Source: Malassezia japonica
Lineage: Eukaryota > Basidiomycota > Malasseziomycetes > Malasseziales > Malasseziaceae
Direction of reading: 5' to 3'
Assembly: GCF_029542785.1 (NCBI RefSeq)
Contig: NC_083378.1
Location: 124,001 to 188,000, forward strand
Length of the DNA: 64,000 nucleotides
Shown here in pieces: positions 45,335-58,860 of the stretch. Numbering within the stretch: the stretch's first letter is position 1; each line of letters opens with the position of its first letter. A program made the position numbers and the translations under genes. The notes beneath the pieces are model-generated. The model saw nothing but the letters and a program-made list of their open reading frames with translations, was not told the origin of the DNA and made no database searches.

Positions 45335-47278
45335 CTATTTTTCCTTGTACCGGAACTGGAGGAGCTTGGCGCTCCCAGACGCCGGCGCAGGGGTATCGTG
45401 GAGATCGACGTGCACGCGCTTGACATGCACCGAGTCGGCCGGCGTCGCAGCACGCTTGCTCGCGAGCGGCAGGCGCGGCGTCGTCGGCGCCTGCGCCTGC
45501 ATTCGCGTCGGCGTCGCGTCGCTCACGGCGCGGCGCGGCGCGGCGGCCGTCCGCAGGCCAGGGTCGGTCGGCGGGCCGGCGCGTGCGCGTGGGCCCGAAA
45601 AGCTGAAGCGCTTGAACCACGCCGAGCGGCGCGCCGCGTCGTTCTCGTCCGCCCCGTCGTCCTCCATCTGGAGCGCAAGGCCGGGCGAGGTTGCTGGGCG
45701 CTTCGGCGGGGGCCGCAGCGCAGGCGTGTTGGGCAGGTGCGTCGGGGGAGCCACTGGCGAGTGCGTCGGCGACGACACCGGGCTCGACACGCCGTCCTTC
45801 CAGGTATTCTTGGGCGACGGCGGAGGCGAGGAGCACGGGCTGCCTTGCGAGGACGTCTGGGGCGTGTGGACGCCGTCGCTGCTTGCGCTGCGGTCAAAGA
45901 GCGACGAGGCGTCGGTCGACACGTCGGCTTTGGGCGTGAAGAACTTGCTCGCGGCGCATGCAAGCGGTGCAGGCGTCGCACAGGGTACTGGGGCAGGATG
46001 GGTGGGCGCGGACGCCATGGGAGTGCGGGCAGGCGCCGAGGCCACAGGCGTCCGTGCAGGCGTCGTCGCGCGTACCGGCGTTCCATGCGCCGGGGCGCCG
46101 CCCACTACATTCGTATCCAGCTCGCCCAGGACCTTGCGCGGCGTCGCGCGCTTCTCCTGCCCAAAGAAGGAGCGCAGCGACGGCTGGGCCGACTTGAGCG
46201 GCGGGGCGGCGAGCGGCGCGCCGCCCAGCGGCGTCTTGGCGATCGGGCATAGCTCGCCCTTGGCGATCGCGTGCGCCTCTTCCCATGCCATCGGGGCGCC
46301 GATAAACGCCAGCAGGTGCTCGTGTACGTCCTGCGGCAGCGGCGTGAGCGTCGCCAGGCATCCGTTTCCTCGGGGGTCCCACACGCGCTGGTGCATAAAG
46401 GTGAACTCGGCGCGGCGGAAGGCGTCTTCGTACCCCAGCGGGACGCTCATCTTGCCCTCGAGGCGCAGCGCCTGCACGACCTTTTCCGCCGACTCGTAGC
46501 GGCGGAGGAGTTTGTGTGCATTCTTGAGGCCCATCCCCATGATCGACGGGAGGTAGTCGCACCCCGAGAGGATCGCCATCTGCCGGAACTCGGCGGCCCC
46601 CCATCCCTCGAAAGACACCTGCTTTGCGTTGGCCAGCCGCGCCTGCTGCAGCTCGACGCAGTTGCCATAGGTATCCAGCTTAAAGAGCACGGTTTTGCAC
46701 CCAAACACGAGCAAGTCCGAGTCCTCGGTAATGATCCCGTCAATCATCCCCTCGCGCTCGAGGAATGCGAGCTGCGCGTCCGCCTCGTACGGCGCGACGA
46801 CGTATTCGATGCCTTCCGCACGAAGGACTTTGATCAGTTCGTACGCCATAGCAGGTGTCACGTCGACACACCGCACGAATGCATCGCGCGCGGCTGTGCC
46901 CTTGTTCTGCTGGTGCAGTGCGAGGCCTTTTGCACGGTTCTCGGCGCGTCGGCTGGGTCAGTTTGTGCAACGTACGCGGCGCGCTCGGCTTCCGTGCCGG
47001 CCTTGGACGGCAGAGGGCCACCATCAAACACTACATACGGCCGCACACCATAGTGCTTCAGCATGCGGATACGGTGCGCGGCATAGGCCACGTACCGCGT
47101 CGTCGGGCGGCCGAGCGCCAAGTCGGACGCGCACGCGTACGCGCCGCGGTGCAGCCAGACGTACGCGTCGATTCCGAGCGTCTTGCCGCGGTATTGTTCC
47201 ACATGCGTCTCGACCTGCGTCAGACGCACGACCTACCTGGATGTCTTTCAGCAGGGGAAGCAGTCCAGCAATCCCCAT
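45335..47278 (-). CDS. EXO1: Exonuclease 1
   Basis: Three exons (introns 47215-47236, 22 nt; 46953-46975, 23 nt) encode 632 aa. The start is MGIAGLLPLLKDIQ, with the N-domain FDGGPLPSK, the I-domain YVVAPYEADAQLAFLEREG, acidic residues in GIITEDSDLLVFGCK, and the helix-two-turn-helix SGCDYLPSIMGMGLKNAHKL. The second half is Pro/Thr/Ala-rich and disordered. Exo1 is a 5'-3' exonuclease in mismatch repair, double-strand-break resection and telomere metabolism. It is the FEN1/XPG superfamily member with the EXO1-specific spacing. SmD1 diverges 97 bp away, with a CACGTG box at 47323. Confidence 0.95.
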
Positions 47279-47375
47279 CGCGCTCCGCGACGCGTGAAGC
47301 AACCAACGCGTTGGCGGTGTGTCACGTGAGGTCGGGCAGAACCCGCGAGGAAACGATCGTTTCGCTGCGACCAAG

Positions 47376-47983
47376 ATGAAGTTGGTTCGGTAGGTGGAAG
47401 GTGTCTGACAGCAGCTTTTTGATGAAGCTCAACAATGAGAGCGTCACGATCGAATTGAAGAACGGGACGATTGTGCATGGAACAGTGACTGGTACGTCCA
47501 ACGTGGCTCGTGGATGCGCACAAGAGCGCAGAGGCGTCAGAGGTCGACGTGCGGCGGGCGTGCAGTGTGCGCCGCGTGTGCAGCGTTTGTGCGGGGCGTG
47601 GTAGCACGAAAAAAACATGCGATATGTACGCAGCTTGTGGTGTGGCGAGGCCGCCGCGTTTCCCCGCAGCTTCTATCGATGCGACTCCACGAGCCACTCG
47701 CGAGCAGGCTAATGCAGGTGTCGATGTACAGATGAACACGCATCTCAAGAACGTCAAGCTCACGGTGCGTGGCCGTGACCCGATTTCGTTGGATAGCCTG
47801 GCGATCCGCGGCAACAACACGCGGTACTGGATCCTGCCTGACGCGCTGCCGCTGGATACGCTGCTGGTCGACGATGCGCCGCGGCCCAAGTCGAAGCGCG
47901 ACCCCAATGCGCAGGCCGCACGGGGCCGTGGCGACCGTGGCCGCGGCCGCGGTATGCGTGGCCGCGGCCGTGGCCGGCCGTAA
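47376..47983 (+). CDS. SMD1: Small nuclear ribonucleoprotein Sm D1
   Basis: Three exons encode 118 aa. Exon 1 is 14 nt; intron 1 (47390-47414, 25 nt) ends in tandem CAGCAG, and use of the second AG gives the canonical [20 protein letters not shown]. Intron 2 (47492-47717) is 226 nt, the longest in the window, and interrupts [19 protein letters not shown]. The C-terminus is an Arg-Gly tail ([17 protein letters not shown]), normally methylated. SmD1 is a core protein of spliceosomal snRNPs and contacts the pre-mRNA near the 5' splice site in U1. Confidence 0.96.
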
Positions 47984-48278
47984 GGCCCCAAAATATGTCG
48001 ATGGGCATACATAGACCATCGCAGATGGTGATAGCTGTACTATGGCACTACGAGAGCGTGGATGCAACTGGGTCTCGGTGCGCCTTTTGCCAGAGCATGT
48101 CTATACTCTCGCGTGCGCTTTGCCCAGCGCCGCCCAGCGCCGCCCAGCGCACCGTGCTCCTGCGCGCCGATCCTGGGGCCGATCCTCTCCACGAGGAGGC
48201 TTACCGCTGTATAGGAAGTAAGCGAAAAATTTGTCATCCGGGCGCTGCCCATGCACTGTTCAGTGCTTGACGACGAGG
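47984..48278. promoter_or_regulatory. Intergenic region upstream of PRPP synthetase, with a 10-bp triplication
   Basis: The region (295 bp) holds three tandem copies of GCCCAGCGCC (48122-48151, the third ending in A). It is the promoter and leader of the PRPP synthetase gene plus the SmD1 3' end. No ORF or RNA gene is supported. Confidence 0.5.
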
Positions 48279-49540
48279 ATGGCGACGCTGGCGGATATCA
48301 AGGTGTTCAGTGGTACGTTTCTTGGCTCACGCAGGCTCGAGTCACCGGGTGCTCGCAGAGCAGATTTGCAAGCGGTATGTATATTTCCTAACGCAGCCTC
48401 GGCGTGCCACTTGGCAATGCAACCGTGACCAAGAACGAGGCCGGCGAGACGATCGTGCGCATGGGCGAGTCGGTGCGTGAGCACGACGTGTACATTATCA
48501 ACACGTCGTGTGTGTCCCACGGCGCGAGCGGCGAGCTCATCTCGCCCAATACCAGCTTGATGGAGCTGCTGATTATGATTAACGCGTGCAAGACGGCGAG
48601 TGCGCGGCGTGTCACGGCGGTGATCCCCCACTTTTTCTACGCGCGCCAGGACAAGAAGGACAAGAGCCGTGCGCCGATCACTGCGCGTCTCATTGCCAAT
48701 ATGCTGGAGCAGGCGGGCTGCGACCATGTGATTACCATGGATCTGCACGCCTCGCAGATCCAGGGCTTTTTCAACGTGCCGGTCGACAACCTGTACTCGG
48801 AGCCGGCGGCGCTGCAGTACGTGCGCGAGATGCTCGACACGGAGCGCGTGGTGATTGTCTCGCCGGACGCCGGCGGTGCAAAGCGCGCGACGGCGCTCGC
48901 CGACCAGCTCGGCGTGGACTTTGCCCTGTTCCACAAAGAGCGCAAGAAGGCGAACGAGGTGTCGCGCATGGTCCTTGTCGGCAACGCCAAGGACAAGATT
49001 GCCATCCTCGTCGACGACATGGCGGATACCTGCGGCACGCTCGACCTCGCCGCGAGCCGCCTGATGGAGAGCGGCGCGGAGCGCGTCCTGGCTATTGTCA
49101 CGCACGGTATTCTCTCGCCGCCCGCGCTGGAGCGTATCTCAAAGAGCAGCCTCGAGGCGCTGATCGTTACCAACACGCTCCCCCAGGAAGAAAACAGGCG
49201 GCGGTGCTCCAAGCTCGAGGAGATCGACATCAGCCACCTGCTCGCCGAGACGATCCGCCGCTCGCACTACGGCGAGAGTGTCTCGGTGCTCTTCTCGCAG
49301 ATCCCCTACGACACGATCCAGCCGTACCGCCACGGCGTCGACACGCCGCTGCAGAGCCCCCCCCGGTCCTCGACCTCGTCGCCGGTCCCGCCGTCGTCCG
49401 TGTCGGGCGCGGCGCTCGACAAGCGCCTCGCTTCGCTCGAGCTCGGCGCGGGCACGCCGCAGGCCGCGACGCCGCATGCCACGATTGCCCCGAGCCCGCT
49501 GCGCAACGTCTCGGGGGGTGCGCGTGATGAAGATCTGTAG
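48279..49540 (+). CDS. Ribose-phosphate pyrophosphokinase (PRPP synthetase)
   Basis: Three exons (22-nt introns 48313-48334 and 48375-48396; exon 2 only 40 nt) encode 405 aa. The reading frame [20 protein letters not shown] appears only after both splices. Catalytic features are [31 protein letters not shown] and the PRPP loop [13 protein letters not shown]. Bacterial and short eukaryotic forms are about 318 aa; here a Ser/Pro/Ala-rich tail of roughly 85 residues follows the conserved [12 protein letters not shown]. The enzyme makes PRPP for nucleotides, NAD, histidine and tryptophan. Which yeast PRS paralogue it matches is not clear. Confidence 0.93.
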
Positions 49541-49543
49541 TGT

Positions 49544-51253
49544 CTATGCGTGTTCCGTATGCCCTTCGTTCGAATGCGTGACTCCGTGGCGCAGGTAGTC
49601 CACAATGTCACGGAGCTGCGGAGTGTGGTGCCGTGTGTCGTGGCCCGACGAGCCGTGCGAATGGTTCGAGTCGCCACTGCTCTGGCGGAGGGGACGCGTC
49701 GGGTCGGCCTGCTGCGCAATCTGGCCGACGCTCCTGATAATCTTGTCCCACCGTAACCGCGCCGCGCGCGAGCGGCGCTGCGAGTCGTCGCTCATGGTCG
49801 ACGGCGAGGTCGGCTCTTCTTGGCGCCCGTCGGCCATCGGTCCAAAGTGCCCTTTGAATAGGTCGTCGATAAGCTCTTCTGTATTCGCGTCGCAGTACAT
49901 CATGCGCGGGGCAGACGCATTGCAGGTCATCAGGTGGCCACCAGGGCGCGTGTCGCATGTCGGCGGTGGCGCTTTGGACTCGCGCAGGTGCTCAGGGCTG
50001 ACGGCCGTCGCGCGAAAGAGCAACGACATGGGCAGTTTGTAGTGCCACTCGAGGCCGGGGCGCTCGGCATTCGCCGCGTACACCGGGCGCTGATCGGCCT
50101 CCGGCTCGGCCTTGGTCGGCGACGTGGGCATGTGCGGCAGATCGGTCGAGAGGTCGTTCGGCATCATGAAACTCGCCAGGTCCTCGATGCCGCCGCGGAT
50201 CGGCGGGACGCGGTACAGCGGCGTGCCGTCTAGGAAACGCATCTCGACCGAGAGGCGCAGCATCGCGTTCGAGCTGCACTTGGACAGCAGGTACTGCCGC
50301 ATCTCGGTGCGCGACGCGCTCGCTGGCGACGAGTGGCTCGAGGGCGTGGAGCTCGGCGTGCCCTGGCCCGCTTTGGGCGCATACTCGGCGAGGTTCACGT
50401 TGACAAAGCCGAGCTCAGAGAGCGACTCTTGCTGCTGCGTGCCGCTGGTATTGGTGCGCAGCAGCTGCTGCACATTGATGCGCAGGCGCGACTCGCCCAG
50501 CGCGCCGAACGCCTCCTTATTATCCTGCTCGTCCGACTTGGCGATCGGCACACGGACTACCGCGTCAAACTTGCGCTCAAACTTGACCGAATGCTGCTGC
50601 ACACGCTCAAACGGCGTGTGCCCTTTAGGCTCAATGTGCACGGACTGCAGCGCAAACGGGGCATGGCGCCCGGTAAACGAGCCCGAGCGGTGCCGCGTTC
50701 GCCGCCCCTCGTTCTCACGCAGCTGGCGCACGCGGTTGCGTGCGGGCTCGCCCGGTGACTTGGCCTGGTCGTCGACCAGGCTCTCGACCGAGCGGCTCGC
50801 GTCCGAGGCCGAGCGGTTGCGCGTCCAGATAAACGTCGACGGCGGGCTCGTGCCAGGCACGCCGTCCTCGGGCACCAGCGAGTTGTTCGAGCGTGAGGTG
50901 CTCATGCGCTCGGGACTCGCAGGGTGCAGCGAATCGGTGCTGCGCATCGCGCTCGACATGTCCGACGCCGGACTCTGTGCCGCGCGGTGCGAGTTGCTGC
51001 GCCGCAGCCCCATATCGTCGCGCGACGTCGATATGCGCAGTCTGTGCTTGCCCTCCCCGTCCGCCTCGAGATTCAGCTGGCCCAGCGCGGCATTTTGCTT
51101 GCGGTTCGAGGGCGAGACGGCATGGTGCACCTTCCACGACACGGCGAACTCGCCCGAGAGAAGCGGCACGTTCGTCACCTCATGCAGCGTAACCTGCACG
51201 TAGAACTGTGCATGCTTCGGGCCGATATGAAACGGGCTCAGTAGCGAGCTCAT
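49544..51253 (-). CDS. NT-type C2 domain protein (EEIG1/EHBP1-like), function unknown
   Basis: One exon of 569 aa. The start MSSLLSPFHIGPKHAQFYVQ and VTLHEVTNVPLLSGEFAVSW are typical of the N-terminal C2 domain of EEIG1/EHBP1 relatives. The C2 fold appears interrupted by a Ser-rich disordered insert (about 55-190) and resumes with FERKFDAVVRVPIAKSDEQD, LRINVQQLL and LGFVNVNLAEYA. The C-terminus is Ser/His-rich. Such proteins link membranes to actin or Rab pathways in animals; the fungal role is undefined. The stop codon is 3 bp from that of PRPP synthetase; the SOF1 stop is 76 bp upstream on the same strand. Confidence 0.8.
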   Translation of the reverse strand: MSSLLSPFHIGPKHAQFYVQVTLHEVTNVPLLSGEFAVSWKVHHAVSPSNRKQNAALGQLNLEADGEGKHRLRISTSRDDMGLRRSNSHRAAQSPASDMSSAMRSTDSLHPASPERMSTSRSNNSLVPEDGVPGTSPPSTFIWTRNRSASDASRSVESLVDDQAKSPGEPARNRVRQLRENEGRRTRHRSGSFTGRHAPFALQSVHIEPKGHTPFERVQQHSVKFERKFDAVVRVPIAKSDEQDNKEAFGALGESRLRINVQQLLRTNTSGTQQQESLSELGFVNVNLAEYAPKAGQGTPSSTPSSHSSPASASRTEMRQYLLSKCSSNAMLRLSVEMRFLDGTPLYRVPPIRGGIEDLASFMMPNDLSTDLPHMPTSPTKAEPEADQRPVYAANAERPGLEWHYKLPMSLLFRATAVSPEHLRESKAPPPTCDTRPGGHLMTCNASAPRMMYCDANTEELIDDLFKGHFGPMADGRQEEPTSPSTMSDDSQRRSRAARLRWDKIIRSVGQIAQQADPTRPLRQSSGDSNHSHGSSGHDTRHHTPQLRDIVDYLRHGVTHSNEGHTEHA

Positions 51254-51329
51254 ACCGGGAGCACAGTGGCCGCCGAGTCGGGAGTGGGCGTTTGTCTCGT
51301 CGTACGGCAAAGATCTATGTGGAGGTACG

Positions 51330-54905
<3,576 letters not shown>

Positions 54906-55037
54906 TGTCAAGGCAAGAGCTAAGGGTCTCGCAGGCACTTCTCCGCACCTGCATTGACCTCCTCGGTCCGGGCCGGCCCGGTCGGCCGAGAGAAGATTGC
55001 GCACGGACGGAGAGCGCGCCTCGTTGCTCTGCTACAT

Positions 55038-56699
55038 TTACACATTTACATTCCAGTGCCAGCGGTCTTCTTGGTATCCGTTGGCGGTGTCAGTCAAAAG
55101 GATCTCGCGGCGCTTTTGCACATAGGCGGTCACTGGGTAAGTAGAACACACGTACGATCCGTCACTTTCTGGCGCATCACGGGAATGGTGTCCCGATCGA
55201 TCGGCATCTCGAGCTGGCCCGAGAGCTCCTCCACAGCGCGCTCCAGATCGCGCTGATTGTCCTCAAAGAGCTCCGTCATGTTGTTGCGCTCCAGGTAGTA
55301 CACCATGCAGTACGTCCACTTGAGTGTCATGCGGCACTCGGTCAGCGTATCCGCCGCCTTCTTCAGGAACTGCACCTCGATCCAAGTGAGGTCCGACGTG
55401 GCTTGCATCTCGTCCATCTTCTTCTCGATACGCCGATACAGCTCGCGGTCGAGACGCGCCGACTGCTCGTGGTTTGCAAAGCGGTTAAAGTAGAAGAGGT
55501 ACCGCTCAAGCGACAAACGACTCTTCGTCTGCGAATCACGCGCATCGGAGCCGGCCTTTTCGTCGTAGCGGTTGCAGTGGTACCAGCTGTTGCCGTGCTC
55601 GGACCACGGGCCCGAGCACATCCAGCAGTATTCGTAGCGGCACTTGCGGCAGGTCATGTGGTTGCACCCGCCGTTCTTCTCGATCGTCGAGTTGCACTTG
55701 GGGCACTCTTTCGTGTTGGCACTGATCCAGTTGGCCGTCTCGCTGTCGTCCTCGCACTTTTTAAGCCACAGCTTGACGATCGCGCAGATCACGGGCTGGT
55801 GTGCAGCAAGGCCACAGCCAAAGCAGAACCAGTGGTGGCAGTCGCACCGCACCGACGGCACGACCGTCCGCAGCTGCTTCTGCGAGACATGGCACTCCAC
55901 CGCACGCTCGCAGTCGGGGGCGGGACACCACCGCAGGGTATTGTGGTCGTCGACGTACGTCCGGTCGAGCAGGACTCGGTAACGCTCGAGCACGGCAGCA
56001 GGAAGCAGCTTCGACATGGTATCTTCGTCCACCACCAGCTTGCACGCCCCGTTCATGCACTGGATCCGGCGGCTCTCGCCCTCTTCACGCACCTTTTGCT
56101 CCACGTACTGCGTGTAGCAAGGGATGCAGTACCGATGGCCGCAGGCAAGCGCCATCGTATCAATTTGGCCATCGTAGTCGTCTGCCGACATGAAGCACAC
56201 CTCACACGTAAAGTTGGACAGGGTCAAGAGTTTCTGGGACGCGGGGTTGTCCAGCACACCCGCCTCCCATTTGACCTGCTCGGGCGCGTCCATATAGCGC
56301 TCAATCAACCGCTCCTTGTTCCAATGAAAGTGGCGAAGCAGCACGGCCGCATCCGCATTCGACACCATAAACATGCCTGCAATGTGCTCGATCTGAACGC
56401 GCTGCGCGGCTTCAATGCCAGCAATGTCGAGGCACTTGAAATCGACCTCGTACGGCTTCTTGCGCACATCGGTGACCGACATCTCCTGCTCGACAAACAT
56501 CCCATCGTCCGACATGATGTCGATCTCACCGTCGTCGTCATCGTCGCTCGCCGCATTCATATAGTCGACCGCGTCGGCGCCAGGGTCGTTGTAGTCCGCG
56601 TCGCCCACGTCCGAATATTCGTCCATGGAGTCGTCCGCGTATGCATCATAGATCTGGGTAAGCCAAATTTCCACGTACTAAATCGTCAGCGTCCGCCAT
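55038..56699 (-). CDS. Ariadne-type RING-between-RING E3 ubiquitin ligase
   Basis: Three exons (introns 56654-56678, 25 nt; 55133-55155, 23 nt) encode 537 aa. After an acidic N-terminus and a UBA-like region (about 70-130), RING1 begins CEVCFMSADDYDG; the IBR has CDCHHWFCFGCG; RING2 has CPKCNSTIEKNGGCNHMTC, with the catalytic Cys in NGGCNHM. The Ariadne domain follows, ending (after splice) LTAYVQKRREILL. The family (HHARI/ARIH1) forms a thioester and is activated by neddylated cullins, a functional link with DCN1 in this window. Confidence 0.94.
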
Positions 56700-57064
56700 G
56701 GTATACGAAAAGGCCGCCTGTCCTACGCGTCTAACCGCGCTTGTGGCAAACGTGCTCCTAAAGTCCGACCCCGCGCGCCGTGCGCATCAACATGTGGAGG
56801 ATATATTTAGTCATCGATGCGGTCGTGGATTGATGGTCACGTGATATCATATAGTTTTGGGAAGTGCGCAGAACATTCAGTGCGCGCTGGGCAACAAGGA
56901 GATCCTCAGCGACCACGAACTTCGGTTACTCACCTCAAGGTATGTACGCTGTCGGACGATGGCAGTGTGCCATGTTCACTGCTGCGATGCACAGCAGCAT
57001 CGTGTAGTGACATGAATGTGCTTGCTGCGTCCTTCCTCTTGGCCGAACGATACTAACCGAACAG
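56700..57064. promoter_or_regulatory. RPL28 promoter and leader, with a CACGTG box and a 125-nt leader intron
   Basis: The region between the Ariadne start codon and RPL28 holds CACGTG at 56838-56843 and a candidate leader intron 56940-57064: donor GTATGT after CTCAAG, a perfect TACTAAC branch box and an AACAG end directly before the ATG. Promoter motifs serve one or both divergent genes. Confidence 0.65.
56971..57014 (+). ncRNA. Conserved-looking hairpin inside the RPL28 leader intron (candidate structured RNA)
   Basis: A 44-nt segment folds into a long stem: CATGT/ACATG, one bulged T, CACT/AGTG, an internal loop (GCTG opposite TGT), CGATGC/GCATCG and a 6-base loop ACAGCA, 15 base pairs in all. 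The internal loop resembles an H/ACA pseudouridylation pocket, but no clear H or ACA box pair is seen. It could also control splicing or translation of RPL28. This is pattern reading, not a confirmed gene. Confidence 0.4.
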
Positions 57065-57508
57065 ATGCCCACTCATCTCACCAAGACAAGGAAGCACCGC
57101 GGCAATGTCTCCGCCGGTCACGGTCGTATCGGTAAGCACCGCAAGCACCCCGGTGGTCGCGGTCTTGCCGGTGGTTTCCACCACCACCGTACCAACTTCG
57201 ACAAGTACCACCCTGGTTACTTCGGTAAGGTTGGTATGCGCCACTACCACCTGCTGCGCAACCCCCAGCACTGCCCTATCATCAACCTGGACAAGATCTG
57301 GACTCTTGTCCCGGCTGAGGCTCGCCAGGGTCTGACTGCCCAGTCGACCGAGGTTCCCGTCATTGACACCCTCGCTGCCGGCTACGGCAAGGTCCTCGGT
57401 AAGGGCCGTCTCCCTGAGCTGCCCGTGATCGTCAAGGCTCGCTGGGTCTCTGCTCTCGCCGAGAAGAAGATCAAGGCTGCCGGCGGTGTCGTGAAGCTCG
57501 TGGCGTAA
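57065..57508 (+). CDS. RPL28: 60S ribosomal protein uL15
   Basis: One coding exon of 147 aa: [20 protein letters not shown], then [13 protein letters not shown] and [20 protein letters not shown], an unmistakable uL15 (yeast Rpl28/Cyh2, human RPL27A). It sits in the 60S subunit near the tunnel and the E site. The known cycloheximide contact region includes the Gln/His at about 38 of yeast; here it reads [11 protein letters not shown]. The start codon follows the acceptor of the leader intron directly. Codon choice is strongly C-ending, as expected for high expression. Confidence 0.98.
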   Translation: MPTHLTKTRKHRGNVSAGHGRIGKHRKHPGGRGLAGGFHHHRTNFDKYHPGYFGKVGMRHYHLLRNPQHCPIINLDKIWTLVPAEARQGLTAQSTEVPVIDTLAAGYGKVLGKGRLPELPVIVKARWVSALAEKKIKAAGGVVKLVA

Positions 57509-57936
57509 TATGCCTAGGATGGACCTTCATCTAACCCTGCGCACTGTCGCTGACATACACTTGTGGCTCCTACGAGTCTGTGTATTTATCATATGACCAA
57601 AAGGAAAATAGATGTCTGGAGTCTTTCAGGCCATTACATCCACTTGCTTGGAACTTGAACGTGTTGTGGTAGTGGAGCGTGTTAGAAGAGGGGTCTGGGT
57701 GATACGCAAGAAGTCGTCGGTACGACGGCCGACTCGGTGCCGCGTTCGTGTGTGCCGCACCGTTCGGTGATAGCTACGACACGCTACGCTATGCTTGCAG
57801 CCGCACCCTTTTTCTATTCAGATAGCGCACACAAACAAATCCAGCTGGAATGGGTATCATTGCAACCTAAACATGGGTTCCATACTATAGAATCGGGATA
57901 GGTCAGCAACGACCCCTTTTTGATCCATGCTGGCGT
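57509..57936. other. Convergent 3' region between RPL28 and RPS20
   Basis: These 428 bp contain the 3' ends of two convergent ribosomal protein genes, a large spacing for this window, where most convergent pairs are under 100 bp apart. Composition is more AT-rich than the coding DNA, with a small GC hairpin near 57710-57735. I see no ORF, tRNA or box C/D pair. Confidence 0.4.
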
Positions 57937-58302
57937 TTAGTTGGAGAGAATGGTAATCTCCACCTCAACACCAGGCTCAAGCGCAGTCGAGGTGATCTGC
58001 TTGACAACCTCGCTAGGGCTGTGCAGGTCGATCAGGCGCTTGTGGATGCGCAGCTCGTAGTGGTCCCAGGTCTTCGAACCCTCACCGCAAGGCGACTTGC
58101 GGGTGGTGTGCGCGAGCACCTTGGTGGGAAGACGGACGGGGCCCTTGACGTGGAGCTTCTTGTCCTTGGAGCGGTTGATGAGATCGCTGCTCATCTTCTC
58201 CAGGCTCTTCACGTTGCGCGACGTGAGAGTGATGCGGATCTTGTGGAGCTTCACGGGAGCCGCAGTGGCGTCAACATCCTTGTCCTTGGCGACGTAGCTC
58301 AT
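57937..58302 (-). CDS. RPS20: 40S ribosomal protein uS10
   Basis: One exon of 121 aa: [20 protein letters not shown], then [20 protein letters not shown] and [20 protein letters not shown], matching uS10 (yeast Rps20). It lies in the 40S head and is a target of stalled-ribosome ubiquitination. It has no intron in the coding region, unlike RPS24. A CACGTG box lies 85 bp upstream (58387-58392). Confidence 0.98.
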   Translation of the reverse strand: MSYVAKDKDVDATAAPVKLHKIRITLTSRNVKSLEKMSSDLINRSKDKKLHVKGPVRLPTKVLAHTTRKSPCGEGSKTWDHYELRIHKRLIDLHSPSEVVKQITSTALEPGVEVEITILSN

Positions 58303-58860
58303 CTTGGTTCAGTAGACGGAAACCAGCGGTGACCAAGTTAAGAAGCAAAAACGAGGGCGACTCTGCCGCAAGGTCGAAGAAAAGTCACGTGCATACATAG
58401 TATTGGGCGGCGCGCTGCGCGTCCTTGGCGTGGGGTAAGAGGGCGTCGCGAAGGGGTGTGGAAGAGGTTGTCGAGCTTGTATGTGGTATAGATGCCATAT
58501 AGTACGCCATGGTCGACGTCTACAAGCCGGCGCTGGGGACGAAAAGAGGGAAATTTGGATAAAACCGGTCGCAAAATACGCATTTCTGCCTCATGTTTTT
58601 GGCTATGCACCACCTGCTATGTATCCAATCGTTCCTACCAGCGATGAAAACCCCATTCGGTAGCGTTTCTTTAGCTCCGCGAGCACCATGGCCCCTTCCT
58701 AGCCACTCACCCGCAGGCGCGCTGGAAATTTCCCAAAACGGCGACCCTTGTGGAGGCGGTTGGTCCACCCATCCCTGTTTTAGGCGTACGGTAGGATTGG
58801 ACCTACGCCAGAGTCGCTCGAGCTCACAGGGCACTTGTTTTATACGCCAATCCAACAGGA
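58303..58860. promoter_or_regulatory. Divergent promoter region between RPS20 and the golgin gene
   Basis: This is a 558-bp region with CACGTG at 58387-58392 nearest RPS20. A minus-strand ORF of 91 codons (58338-58613) starts at GTG, has no family features and is not called. Nothing else is supported. Confidence 0.5.

Noticed and set aside
57509..57936. Possible tRNA or snoRNA in the RPL28-RPS20 3' region.
   Set aside because: I found no A/B box pair, cloverleaf, or C/D or H/ACA boxes; only a small hairpin.
58338..58613. 91-codon minus-strand ORF in the RPS20/golgin intergenic region.
   Set aside because: It starts at GTG, has no recognisable domain, and overlaps promoter-like DNA; a chance frame is more likely.
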